A stretch of 64,000 nucleotides of DNA from Sphingobacterium thalpophilum (GTDB taxonomy: Bacteria; Bacteroidota; Bacteroidia; Sphingobacteriales; Sphingobacteriaceae). The notes beneath the pieces are model-generated. The model ran no database searches. It saw only the letters and a program-made list of their open reading frames with translations, and was not told where the DNA came from. Positions 46,333 through 55,029 of the stretch are shown here, in pieces. Location of the stretch: the NCBI RefSeq assembly GCF_901482695.1, contig NZ_LR590484.1, positions 434,001-498,000 of the forward strand, in the 5' to 3' direction. Both the position numbers and the translations under genes were made by a program. How positions within the stretch are numbered: the first letter of the stretch is position 1; the number at the start of each line of letters is the position of its first letter.

Positions 46333-47583
46333 ATGGGAAACACTTCCAACAATCAAGTTATTACAAATCATAAATCCAATTGGTTCCTACTGTCCCTTTT
46401 GGGCGCATTAATGGCATTCACTTCCTTATCAACGGACGTTTACCTGCCTGCATTGCCACAGATGCAGACCGACCTAAAAGGTAATGTAGAACTCACTATT
46501 ACAGGTTTTCTTATCGGCTTTGCAGTTGCACAGATATTTTGGGGACCGTTCAGTGACAGGTTTGGACGAAAAATGCCACTTATCTTAGGATTGCTTCTTT
46601 TCATCATTGGTTCGGTGGGCTGTGCATTATCACAAAATATCTTCCAAATGATATTCTGTCGGGTAATACAAGCCTTTGGTGCTTGTGTAGGTCCGATGCT
46701 GGCAAGAGCAATGGTAAGGGATATGTACGGACGGACAAAAGCTGCCGAAACGCTTTCAACATTAATGCTGATTATGGCAGTTGCACCCATTATCGGTCCT
46801 CTTATCGGCGGGCAGCTCATAAAAATAAGTTCGTGGCACAGTATATTTTGGTTTCTTTCCATTATTGGCGGGCTTATCCTATTGGCTACCTATTGGCTCA
46901 AAGAAACGTTGCCGATAGCAAACAGAACCAACGCTTCCATAGCAAGTGCCTTTTCAAAATACCCTGCTCTGCTAAAGAACAGGAAGTTTATGCGATATAC
47001 ACTTTGTGTTACTTTCTATTATGTAGGTGCTTATGCCTTTATCGCAGGCTCACCTTTTGTTTATATCACCTATTATGGTATAGAACCACAGCACTATGGC
47101 TGGTTGTTTGCCTTTAATATTGTCGGGTTAATGCTTATCAGTTTTCTTAACCGGATTTTGGTCAAGCGTTTCAGCTTGGATGCCTTACTCCGGGTTGCAA
47201 CCAAAACAGCAATGGTTGCTGCTCTGATTTTGGCAATAGATGCAAAGTGGAATATCGGAGGTATTTACGGAATTGTTATTCCCGCATTTGTCTTTTTTTC
47301 TATGAACGGCATCATTGCGGCTACTTCGACAGCCGCCGCCCTTGATGGTGTTCCCGAAATGGCTGGTGCAGCATCTGCGTTATTGGGTTCTTTGCAGTAC
47401 GGCAGCGGTATCATATCTACGGTACTTTTAGCTTGGCTGTCAGACGGCACAGGCTGGACGATGGCTTGGATTATGGCCTTTTCGGCAATTGCAGCCGTGA
47501 TTACAATCTCATTAAAAAAAGGTAAAAACCAAATCAGTAAAAATGGTATGAAAATCAGTGATTTTTATACAAGGAGGGAATAG
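46333..47583 (+). CDS. MFS multidrug efflux transporter, Bcr/CflA type
   Basis: 416 residues with about twelve membrane segments. Bcr/CflA hallmarks are LSTDVYLPALPQMQTDL, GPFSDRFGRKMPLILGL and FCRVIQAFGACVGPMLARAM. It pumps drugs or metabolites out with protons. The last 16 codons (ISKNGMKISDFYTRRE) are encoded by operator E, so the 3' end of this gene doubles as the control site of the next operon. First gene after araC 3. Confidence 0.9.
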   Translation: MGNTSNNQVITNHKSNWFLLSLLGALMAFTSLSTDVYLPALPQMQTDLKGNVELTITGFLIGFAVAQIFWGPFSDRFGRKMPLILGLLLFIIGSVGCALSQNIFQMIFCRVIQAFGACVGPMLARAMVRDMYGRTKAAETLSTLMLIMAVAPIIGPLIGGQLIKISSWHSIFWFLSIIGGLILLATYWLKETLPIANRTNASIASAFSKYPALLKNRKFMRYTLCVTFYYVGAYAFIAGSPFVYITYYGIEPQHYGWLFAFNIVGLMLISFLNRILVKRFSLDALLRVATKTAMVAALILAIDAKWNIGGIYGIVIPAFVFFSMNGIIAATSTAAALDGVPEMAGAASALLGSLQYGSGIISTVLLAWLSDGTGWTMAWIMAFSAIAAVITISLKKGKNQISKNGMKISDFYTRRE

Positions 47584-47599
47584 GCATTTCCGAACTTTG
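47534..47599 (+). promoter_or_regulatory. Operator E and promoter inside the MFS gene end
   Basis: Half-sites TCAGTAAAAATGGTATG (47534) and TCAGTGATTTTTATAC (47555), 21 bp apart, differ from operator D at a single base. The -7-like GAACTTTG ends at 47599, 44 bp after the second half-site start, just past the MFS stop. Confidence 0.74.
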
Positions 47600-47629
47600 T
47601 ACTATCAAATTAGTCGTAAACGAATTAGA

Positions 47630-48127
47630 ATGAAATATTTACAAACAATGATTGTGACAATGGTACTCATCTTGGGTGCTTCTTGCAGCAATCCTAAACA
47701 AAAAAATAATATGGAAACATCAGTCCCAAAAATCAGCGATTTCCCTGTGGGGGAAGAAAACACAGCATTTGCACAATACTTTTCAGGCAGGTCGTGGCTT
47801 GCCCCTCTAACCACCAACAAAGACCTGAACGTACCCATGAACAACGTAACGTTCGAGCCGGGTTGCCGTAATAACTGGCACAGCCATACAGGTGGACAAA
47901 TTCTTATTGCCGTTGGCGGAGCAGGTTATTATCAGGAACGTGGAAAAGCGGCAGTGCGTATGGAGCCGGGCGATGTTATCGAGATTGCGCCCAACGTAGA
48001 ACATTGGCACGGGGCGGCTCCCGATAGCTGGTTTTCGCATATTGCCATAACTTCCAATCCTCAAACGAACGAAAATAAGTGGCTGGAACCCGTTACCGAT
48101 GAGCAGTACGCAGAAGCCGTTAAATAA
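47630..48127 (+). CDS. Cupin-domain lipoprotein 2
   Basis: 165 residues from the ATG at 47630; the frame extends upstream into the MFS gene but the lipoprotein signal (MIVTMVLILGASC) fixes the start. Cupin metal motifs: PGCRNNWHSHTGGQILIAVG and APNVEHWHGAAP. Paralogue of the cupin at 44689 in a parallel position next to a Cys-type hydrolase. It is the first gene under operator E. Confidence 0.88.
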   Translation: MKYLQTMIVTMVLILGASCSNPKQKNNMETSVPKISDFPVGEENTAFAQYFSGRSWLAPLTTNKDLNVPMNNVTFEPGCRNNWHSHTGGQILIAVGGAGYYQERGKAAVRMEPGDVIEIAPNVEHWHGAAPDSWFSHIAITSNPQTNENKWLEPVTDEQYAEAVK

Positions 48128-48134
48128 CAAAGGA

Positions 48135-49190
48135 ATGAGAAAGACAGCATTAGCAATAATAGCTTTCCTATTGGTATTCACTTCGTGCCGGCAAGCGCAA
48201 AAAGAAACGAACACTAAAAATTCAGAAAAAATGAACATTACAGAAGATAAACACACTTTTCAGTTAAGTGACAATGTTAGCCGTCAAAAGGTAACATTCA
48301 AAAACCGCTATGGCATTACGCTTACAGGCGATTTATATACTCCCAAAAATACAGACAGTAAAATGTTGTCGGCACTCGCCGTGAGTGGTCCTTACGGTGC
48401 GGTAAAGGAACAGGCTTCGGGACTGTATGCCAACCAAATGGCAGAAAGAGGTTTTGCAGCACTTGCCTTTGACCCGTCCTATACAGGCGAAAGTAGCGGC
48501 CAACCCCGTAACCTTGCATCGCCCGAAATTTTCACGGAGGATTTCAGTGCTGCCGTAGATTTTCTTGGCATACAGAAAAATATTGACAGGAATAAAATTG
48601 GTATCATCGGAATTTGTGGATTTGGTGGTTTTGCCCTAAACGCTGTTGCCGTGGACAAACGAGTAAAAGCGGTAGCAACTTTGAGCATGTACGATATGTC
48701 AAGGATTACGGCTAAAGGGTATTTCGATGCTACCGCGCACGAAGAACTGACAAAAACATTGGAGAAATTGGGCGAGCAACGTTGGAAAGATGCAGAGGAA
48801 GGAACGTTTGAATACGCACCAAACGGATTGCCAAGCGAGATAAAAGGCGATGAACCTCAATTTGTAAAGGATTATTTTGATTATTATAAAACTAAAAGAG
48901 GTTTTCACGAACGTTCAATCAATTCAAACGGCTCTTGGACAGCTACCACGCCAATATCGCTGATCAATATGCCGATTTTGGCTAATCTAAAAGATATTGG
49001 TCCACGACCGATGTTACTGATTGCCGGAGAAAATGCGCACTCACGTTATTTAAGTGAAGACATTTTTAAAGAGGCAGCAGAGCCGAAAGAGCTAATGATT
49101 ATTCCAGGTGCAGTACATACGGATTTGTATGACAGGTTAGATATCATTCCTTTCGATAAGCTGGTGAAATTTTTCGGAGAAAATCTGTAA
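48135..49190 (+). CDS. Dienelactone-hydrolase-like lipoprotein (Cys nucleophile) 2
   Basis: 351 residues from the ATG at 48135, preceded by AAAGGA; lipoprotein signal ends in LLVFTSC. Nucleophile elbow IGICGFGGFA has Cys, as in the paralogue at 43627; FDPSYTGESSGQPRN precedes it, and acid and His are in IAGENAHSRY and PGAVHTDLYD. Likely a lactone or ester hydrolase anchored outside the inner membrane. A GC-rich hairpin (49206-49228) lies before the next gene. Confidence 0.85.
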   Translation: MRKTALAIIAFLLVFTSCRQAQKETNTKNSEKMNITEDKHTFQLSDNVSRQKVTFKNRYGITLTGDLYTPKNTDSKMLSALAVSGPYGAVKEQASGLYANQMAERGFAALAFDPSYTGESSGQPRNLASPEIFTEDFSAAVDFLGIQKNIDRNKIGIIGICGFGGFALNAVAVDKRVKAVATLSMYDMSRITAKGYFDATAHEELTKTLEKLGEQRWKDAEEGTFEYAPNGLPSEIKGDEPQFVKDYFDYYKTKRGFHERSINSNGSWTATTPISLINMPILANLKDIGPRPMLLIAGENAHSRYLSEDIFKEAAEPKELMIIPGAVHTDLYDRLDIIPFDKLVKFFGENL

Positions 49191-49266
49191 AAATTATAAA
49201 TAAAACCTCCGCTAATTAAAGGCGGGGGGTCAATGGATAATGACATTGTAATAAAAAGTAACCCAC

Positions 49267-50004
49267 ATGAGAACGAACAATATTATTTTCTCTTGGAGCA
49301 TCAGGTTATTTATACCCTTGATGCTGTTGCTCGTTTCCTCACAATTAAATGCACAGAATAGTATGGAAGCAACGAACAAACTGGATGCCGGGCAGCAGTA
49401 TATGGCAGGTATTTCTGCACTGACAGCCGTAGGAAATATAGACAGCCTGACCGTTCAGCTTAATAATGGGCTGGATGCAGGTCTGACGATTAATGAGATA
49501 AAAGAAACACTTGTTCACCTATATGCCTATGCGGGTTTTCCACGTAGCCTTAACGGGCTTACAGCGTTTATGCAAGTGGTTGAAGACAGAAAAAAAGCAG
49601 GCAAACAGGATGTTGAGGGGCGCAATGCAAGCCTTTTGCCAGCCGATACAAATATGCTTGAATTAGGAACAGAAGTTCAGACAAAATTGGTCGGGCAACC
49701 TGTTTCGGGAGGCGTAATGGCGTTTGCCCCGGCAATCGACCGCTATCTGAAAGAGCATCTTTTCGGTGCTGTATTCGCCAGCGATGTGCTGACTTACCAG
49801 CAAAGAGAATTGGTGACCGTTTCGGCTTTGGCCGCCATGACGGGTGTAGAGCCTCAACTCCAATCCCATTTTTCCATTGGGATGAATACAGGTCTTACCA
49901 AAAGCCAGTTGGAGGGCATACTTGATATTATCGAAAAGAATATCAGTAAAGCGCAGGCAGATAAAGGGCGGGCTGTGCTTTCAAAGATAACAGTTAAAAA
50001 TTAA
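49267..50004 (+). CDS. Secreted carboxymuconolactone decarboxylase-family protein (CMD2)
   Basis: 245 residues with a signal peptide (LLLVSSQLNAQ). Two CMD repeats: LTINEIKETLVHLYAYAGFP and LVTVSALAAMTGVEPQLQSH with NTGLTKSQLEGILDII. Clear paralogue of CMD1 at 41775, with YAYAGFP in place of YSYCGFP, so the Cys there is not conserved. It comes 76 bp after the hydrolase and may be in the same transcript or have its own promoter. Confidence 0.88.
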   Translation: MRTNNIIFSWSIRLFIPLMLLLVSSQLNAQNSMEATNKLDAGQQYMAGISALTAVGNIDSLTVQLNNGLDAGLTINEIKETLVHLYAYAGFPRSLNGLTAFMQVVEDRKKAGKQDVEGRNASLLPADTNMLELGTEVQTKLVGQPVSGGVMAFAPAIDRYLKEHLFGAVFASDVLTYQQRELVTVSALAAMTGVEPQLQSHFSIGMNTGLTKSQLEGILDIIEKNISKAQADKGRAVLSKITVKN

Positions 50005-50025
50005 CAGGAGGCAAAGGGCAATAGT

Positions 50026-50889
50026 ATGATTATGAAAGAAAAATATACCCTTTCAAATGGGGTAGAAATTCCAAAGATTGGCTTGGGGACATGGCGTATC
50101 AGTGATAATGTAACGGCACAGGCAGTAAAAGATGCGGCAGAAATAGGATACAGACATATTGATACCGCACAGGCTTATGGTAATGAAAGAGGCGTTGGCG
50201 ATGGGATAAGATCTTGTGGCGTAGCGAGGGAAGATTTATTTGTAACCACTAAAATAACGGCAGAAATAAAGTCCTACACTAAGGCAGCTACTTCTATCGA
50301 CCGTTCACTCAAAGCGTTAAGGCTTGATTATATTGATATGGTGATTATACACAGTCCGCAACCCTGGTCAGAATTTGGAAAAGGCAATCGTTATTTCAAA
50401 GAAAACATCGAAGTATGGCAGGCTTTGGAAGATGCTTATAAAGACGGAAAGCTACGTGCCATAGGCGTTTCAAACTTCGAGATAGAAGACCTTGAAAACA
50501 TCCTTGAAGATTGTGCCATAAAGCCAATGGTCAATCAGGTTTTGGCGCACATAGGCAATACCCCCAAAGAACTGATCGCATACTGCCAGCAAAGAAATAT
50601 CCTTGTGGAAGCCTATTCGCCAATTGCACACGGTGAATTGATAAAAAAACCCGAAGTATCTAAAATAGCTGAAAAATATGGTGTTTCCGTACCGCAATTA
50701 GCAATCCGGTATTGCCTTGATCTTGGATTGCTGCCATTGCCCAAAACAGCCAACCCGAGAAATATGGAAAATAACGCAAAGGTGGATTTTACTATATCTG
50801 TGGAAGATTTGGAGATATTGAAAAGCATAGAACCAATCAACTACGGTGATGCAAAAGCATTTCCTGTTTTTAACGTAAAACGGAAATAA
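50026..50889 (+). CDS. Cytoplasmic aldo/keto reductase (2,5-diketogluconate reductase group)
   Basis: 287 residues, no signal peptide (start 50026 or 50032). YTLSNGVEIPKIGLGTWRIS opens the AKR5-like barrel; the tetrad is in HIDTAQAYGNE, TTKITAE and VIIHSPQPW. IGVSNFEIEDLENIL is typical. DkgA-like enzymes reduce methylglyoxal and other aldehydes with NADPH. It differs in subgroup and cell site from the three Tat-linked AKRs at 29-33 kb. 21 bp after CMD2. Confidence 0.9.
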   Translation: MIMKEKYTLSNGVEIPKIGLGTWRISDNVTAQAVKDAAEIGYRHIDTAQAYGNERGVGDGIRSCGVAREDLFVTTKITAEIKSYTKAATSIDRSLKALRLDYIDMVIIHSPQPWSEFGKGNRYFKENIEVWQALEDAYKDGKLRAIGVSNFEIEDLENILEDCAIKPMVNQVLAHIGNTPKELIAYCQQRNILVEAYSPIAHGELIKKPEVSKIAEKYGVSVPQLAIRYCLDLGLLPLPKTANPRNMENNAKVDFTISVEDLEILKSIEPINYGDAKAFPVFNVKRK

Positions 50890-50953
50890 TGCCCACCTTT
50901 TATAGGGATAACGAATACGGGATATACGCAATCGAATTAATCAATAAAAAAAT

Positions 50954-51682
50954 ATGAGCGAACAAAATAATCGTCCGAGAATTATCTGTCACATGATGAC
51001 CTCGCTGGACGGAAAAATACACGGAGCTTTCATGGGCGCATCTGTAACGAGAAAAGTGGACAGCGAATACGAGCGTACCAACAATACCTATAATCCCGAT
51101 GCCTGGCTTTGTGGCAGAGTTACAACGGAAGAAAATTTTACAGATTTTCGTAAACCCGACTTGCAGGAAAATGCAGCGCAAGTTCCCGATGGCGATTTTA
51201 TTGCTACTGCCGATGCAGCAATGTACTACGTGTCTATTGACCGCTTGGGAAAAGTGGGCTGGACAACCAATACCCTACAATATATGGAACGCCCCGAAGC
51301 ACACATCATCGAAGTATTGAGCCAGCAGGCTTCCAATGCTTACCGTGATTTGCTGCGTAGGTTAAATATCTCTTACATCATTGCGGGAAAAGAATATATC
51401 GACTGTACACTGGCTGCGCAAAAGCTGAAAACACTCTTTGGTATCAATACCTTAATGGTATCGGGTGGCGGTTATATCAACGGTTCATTTTTGAGTGAGG
51501 GGTTGATAGATGAATTGAGCCTTGTAATGGCTCCTGTAATCGATGCTTCTTCTCATACTTCCACCTTATTTGAGACAGGCGAATATTTGGATAAAATCAA
51601 TCCGGTAGCGTTTACGCTTATAGATGTCGAAAAACTGGCAGAGGGAGGTTTGTGGCTGCGTTACAAAGTAAAAAAGAACTAA
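50954..51682 (+). CDS. RibD C-terminal / dihydrofolate reductase-like oxidoreductase
   Basis: 242 residues: PRIICHMMTSLDGKIHGAFM at the N-terminus, WLCGRVTTEENFTDF, and LMVSGGGYINGSFLSEGLID, all of the RibD_C reductase fold that binds NADPH. Members outside riboflavin synthesis reduce varied carbonyl-containing small molecules. No signal peptide. Part of the string CMD-AKR-RibD-SDR-ADH with short gaps. Confidence 0.9.
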   Translation: MSEQNNRPRIICHMMTSLDGKIHGAFMGASVTRKVDSEYERTNNTYNPDAWLCGRVTTEENFTDFRKPDLQENAAQVPDGDFIATADAAMYYVSIDRLGKVGWTTNTLQYMERPEAHIIEVLSQQASNAYRDLLRRLNISYIIAGKEYIDCTLAAQKLKTLFGINTLMVSGGGYINGSFLSEGLIDELSLVMAPVIDASSHTSTLFETGEYLDKINPVAFTLIDVEKLAEGGLWLRYKVKKN

Positions 51683-51695
51683 AAAATTATAAAAT

Positions 51696-52454
51696 ATGAA
51701 AATTGATTTCACAGGAAAAGTTGCCTTAATAACGGGTGCAGGGTCAGGAATGGGGTTGGCAACAGCCGAAGCGTTTCTTGATGCCGGGGCTTCTGTGGTG
51801 CTTTCAGGAAACAACTATGAAAGCATTAAAGAACAAGCCGATAGATTATCAGCCAAAGGAAAAACATTGGCTTTAAAATGCGATGTTTCCAATGAGCAGG
51901 AGGTTAAAGCACTTATTGAAAATACAGTTAAAGAATTTGGGCGTATTGATGCAGCTTATAATAATGCTGGGATTATGCCCCCGTTTGCAGAGATAGCAGA
52001 AGCCGATACCGAAGACTTTATCAGTGTTCACGATGTAAACCTAAAGGGAGTTTGGCTATGTGTAAAATATCAGGTGCAGCAGATGCTAAAACAAGGTAGC
52101 GGGACAATAGTAAATTGTGCTTCAATGGGAGCTATTGACGGTGTTGCAGGAAGAACCATCTATTGCTCTACCAAACACGGAGTTGTAGGGATTACCAAAA
52201 GTGCTGCTTTGGAGTATGCTTCAAAAGGCATACGGATTAATGCAGTATGTCCGGGAGTAATAGATACCCCAATGGTATCTACGATGCTTACAGGCGAAGC
52301 AGATGTATTGAATGCACTGATAAATCAAGTGCCAATCAAGCGACTTGGACGTGCCGATGAAATCGCACAGGCTGTACTTTGGCTTTCGAGCGAAGCATCC
52401 AGTTTTGTGGTGGGGCATTCCCTTGTTGTAGATGGAGGTATTACCATACAATAA
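51696..52454 (+). CDS. Short-chain dehydrogenase
   Basis: 252 residues with TGAGSGMG at 13-20, NNAGIMPPFAE, Ser in VNCASMGAIDG, and catalytic Tyr and Lys in IYCSTKHGVVG; VVDGGITIQ closes the protein. A standard cytoplasmic NAD(P)-dependent alcohol/ketone enzyme; substrate unknown. It starts 13 bp after the RibD-like gene and 28 bp before the alcohol dehydrogenase. Confidence 0.92.
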   Translation: MKIDFTGKVALITGAGSGMGLATAEAFLDAGASVVLSGNNYESIKEQADRLSAKGKTLALKCDVSNEQEVKALIENTVKEFGRIDAAYNNAGIMPPFAEIAEADTEDFISVHDVNLKGVWLCVKYQVQQMLKQGSGTIVNCASMGAIDGVAGRTIYCSTKHGVVGITKSAALEYASKGIRINAVCPGVIDTPMVSTMLTGEADVLNALINQVPIKRLGRADEIAQAVLWLSSEASSFVVGHSLVVDGGITIQ

Positions 52455-52482
52455 CATTATTAAAATTCAGAAATTTCAAGTT

Positions 52483-53538
52483 ATGGAAACAAAACAAGTA
52501 AAAGCATACGGCTCGGAAGCAGCCACAGAACCATTAAAAGAAATGGTTATTAATCGCAGGGCGGTTCAGCCTCACGATGTAGAATTTGAAGTACTGTATT
52601 GCGGCATCTGTCATTCAGATTTGCACCAGATCAAGGACGATTTCGGACCATCGTTCAGACCAATTGTTCCCGGTCACGAAATTGTGGGCAGAGTTACCGC
52701 AATAGGCGATCACGTTAAAAACTTCAAAGTCGGCGATCTTGCCGCAGTAGGCTGTATTGTAGACGCCTGCGGTCACTGCGAATACTGCGAAACAGATTTA
52801 GAGCCATTTTGCGATGAGGGCGTAACCTATTCTTTCAACAGCCCCGATAAAATTTCAGGAGGTTACACGTATGGAGGTTTCTCTAAAACCTATGTGTGCA
52901 ATGAAAAATATGTATTGCACATGCCAGAATTTAAAGATATGGCAGCCGCAGCACCTTTACTTTGTGCCGGAATAACAGTGTATTCTCCATTGAAACATTG
53001 GGGAGCAGCACCGGGCAAAAAAGTTGGGGTTTTAGGAATTGGAGGTTTAGGACATTTAGCTATCAAGATTGCAAAAGCAATGGGTGCGGAAGTAGTTGTA
53101 TTTACTACCTCGCCGAGCAAAGTAGAAGATGCCAAAAGATTAGGAGCTGATGAAGCCGTATTGTCATCGGATGAAGAAGCAATGGCTAAATACAACCGTA
53201 AGTTACATTTCATAATAGATACCGTTTCTGCGAAACACGATGTAAATACTTATCTCAACTTATTGCGCCACGATGGAACAGTCGTATTGGTAGGATTGCC
53301 ACCGGAACCGTTGGAAATAGGTGCATTTAACGTAGTATCAGGAAGAAGAAGTTTTGCAGGCTCCAACATTGGAGGTATTGCTGAAACACAGGAAATGTTA
53401 GACTTCTGTTTCAAGCACAACATTACCGCCGAAAGCGAAATTATCAATATTCAAGAGGTAAACACAGCTTTTGAACGGTTGGAAAAAGGTGATGTGAAAT
53501 ACCGTTTTGTCATTGATATGGCAAGCTTGAAAATTTAG
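52483..53538 (+). CDS. Zinc-dependent NADP alcohol dehydrogenase (YahK/CAD type)
   Basis: 351 residues from the ATG at 52483; the upstream frame overlaps the SDR gene. Catalytic zinc ligands are in YCGICHSDLHQ and PGHEIVGRV, structural zinc Cys in VDACGHCEYCETDLEPFC, and the Rossmann motif in VGVLGIGGLGHLAIKIAKA. This group reduces aldehydes such as cinnamaldehyde and is common in aldehyde-stress regulons. Last gene before a strong terminator. Confidence 0.94.
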   Translation: METKQVKAYGSEAATEPLKEMVINRRAVQPHDVEFEVLYCGICHSDLHQIKDDFGPSFRPIVPGHEIVGRVTAIGDHVKNFKVGDLAAVGCIVDACGHCEYCETDLEPFCDEGVTYSFNSPDKISGGYTYGGFSKTYVCNEKYVLHMPEFKDMAAAAPLLCAGITVYSPLKHWGAAPGKKVGVLGIGGLGHLAIKIAKAMGAEVVVFTTSPSKVEDAKRLGADEAVLSSDEEAMAKYNRKLHFIIDTVSAKHDVNTYLNLLRHDGTVVLVGLPPEPLEIGAFNVVSGRRSFAGSNIGGIAETQEMLDFCFKHNITAESEIINIQEVNTAFERLEKGDVKYRFVIDMASLKI

Positions 53539-53557
53539 CAGACCATTATCGTATAGC

Positions 53558-53598
53558 AAATTCCAGATACACCTACTGTCGAGATGTATCTGGAATTT
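53558..53598 (+). terminator. Intrinsic terminator ending the accessory block
   Basis: AAATTCCAGATACA and TGTATCTGGAATTT form a perfect 14-bp stem with a 13-nt loop, then CTTTTT. It lies 19 bp past the alcohol dehydrogenase stop. Confidence 0.88.
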
Positions 53599-53677
53599 CT
53601 TTTTAAATGACAATAAATGCAATAGGCATTAGAGAGCGAACAACGACAGTATACTTAATTCATACGAATATCTATTT

Positions 53678-54871
53678 ATGGAAAAGGGGAAATACCCGTT
53701 AGAATGGTTAGACTTATTAGTTATGGTTTCATTAAACCCAGCAAAGACAGACGTTTCGGCCATAACCCAAGAACAGGCAGAACAGATCAAAAGCCGTTTG
53801 AGTGAAGAAACCTTGCGCTTGCAGTCGCTTATAAAAAGTCAAGTATTTTCTATCAATAAAGAAGATGAAATAGATTTACTTATAAAACAATATCATGTTT
53901 CACTGATCGCCTTGCTCGACCAGACAGTTAGGAACAAAGAGTTAACTGCTCCCGAAGCAAAACCAATGCAAGAGCTAAATAGAGCACTTCTTTCCAATCT
54001 TGATGAACTTTTCTCTTTTTTAGAAACCCGGTTTTCCAAATATATCAGTCTTGATGAACGGTTGCCCGTCACGTATTTTGACGTGACCAAACGTGAACTT
54101 AAAATTAAGATAGACAGGTTACAAAAGTGTGTATTGGATAATCCGGTAGCGAAATTGTTGGTCAATAAGATGACAAACTTTATAACCTCGCCATCGCATC
54201 CATACGATCTGACTTTTAGAGTAGTGCTGTACTTTAGGGAGCTTATAAATGGATTAGAAAAGATTGATTGGACGCAAAATGATAATGAAGAATTTTCCCA
54301 ATTGGAACATCTCCTGATATACTTGAACTTCAACAGTAAGAAATTTATGAATTTGCTTACTGATCGTCTTGCGACCGAAGTTAACCGTTATGAGCAGCCC
54401 GTAGAGAAAATGGATAAGTTATTGTATTTCTACAAAGCATTTAACCAATTGCATCGCAAACCTAATATGAAACTTAATCCCAAATACCGGGATTTAGACA
54501 CGGTAATCGGCAATTGGTTTTCACAAGAGATCGTTTACTTGGAAAAGAAATTGAGGTTAGTTGTATTACCCCTACAGGGGATTGCTGGATCGAGCAATGG
54601 TATAGAACAAACACTAAAACAAAAAATCCTTTGTGTTCTTTCAACCGATCAGATGGCATTGATACTTCGGGCTACAGACGATCTAAGAATTATCCAAGCC
54701 AAATCACTAAATGAGGTTTTTAAAACGATAGCCCCTCATCTATCTACCCCATATAAAGAAGATATTTCACATGGTGCGATGCGAAGCAAAGCATATAGCC
54801 CAGAGGAAAGAGACAGGCAGATTGCCATCGAAACATTGGAACGGATCATAGAGAAAATCAAAGAGTATTAG
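53678..54871 (+). CDS. Large alpha-helical protein of unknown function (RteC-like C-terminus?)
   Basis: 397 residues, no signal peptide or membrane helix, predicted almost all helical and rich in charged residues. The end (STDQMALILRATDDLRII, then ISHGAMRSKAYSPEERDRQ) has the layout of the DNA-binding end of RteC-type proteins, regulators of Bacteroides conjugative transposons; this is a weak resemblance by eye. The gene at 55030 shows the same overall plan (KYRDL/PEDIS blocks, YLEKK/YLQQR helices and a similar tail), so they are probably distant paralogues. Confidence 0.7.
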   Translation: MEKGKYPLEWLDLLVMVSLNPAKTDVSAITQEQAEQIKSRLSEETLRLQSLIKSQVFSINKEDEIDLLIKQYHVSLIALLDQTVRNKELTAPEAKPMQELNRALLSNLDELFSFLETRFSKYISLDERLPVTYFDVTKRELKIKIDRLQKCVLDNPVAKLLVNKMTNFITSPSHPYDLTFRVVLYFRELINGLEKIDWTQNDNEEFSQLEHLLIYLNFNSKKFMNLLTDRLATEVNRYEQPVEKMDKLLYFYKAFNQLHRKPNMKLNPKYRDLDTVIGNWFSQEIVYLEKKLRLVVLPLQGIAGSSNGIEQTLKQKILCVLSTDQMALILRATDDLRIIQAKSLNEVFKTIAPHLSTPYKEDISHGAMRSKAYSPEERDRQIAIETLERIIEKIKEY

Positions 54872-55029
54872 TCTAAAAATTACCTAAACCCCACTCTAAT
54901 TTCAGCTTAAATAACCACGGGTACAAAAAGGGAACACCAAAAGTTGTACTTGTAGTCGCATTTGCTTCGCCATACTTTGGTTTTTATTCATAAACCTTAG
55001 TTGTATGTCAGATTATAAGTTTTGTGGTT

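Noticed and set aside
46399-46407. TTGGGCGCA, matching the tRNA-Met 3' end, as a possible right attachment site
   Set aside because: Only 9 bp match, it encodes part of a normal MFS gene, and similar short matches occur by chance.
49206-49228. GC-rich hairpin (CCTCCGC / GCGGGGG) between the hydrolase and CMD2 as an intrinsic terminator
   Set aside because: There is no T-run after it, and the genes around it look like one unit; at most it could attenuate or process the transcript.
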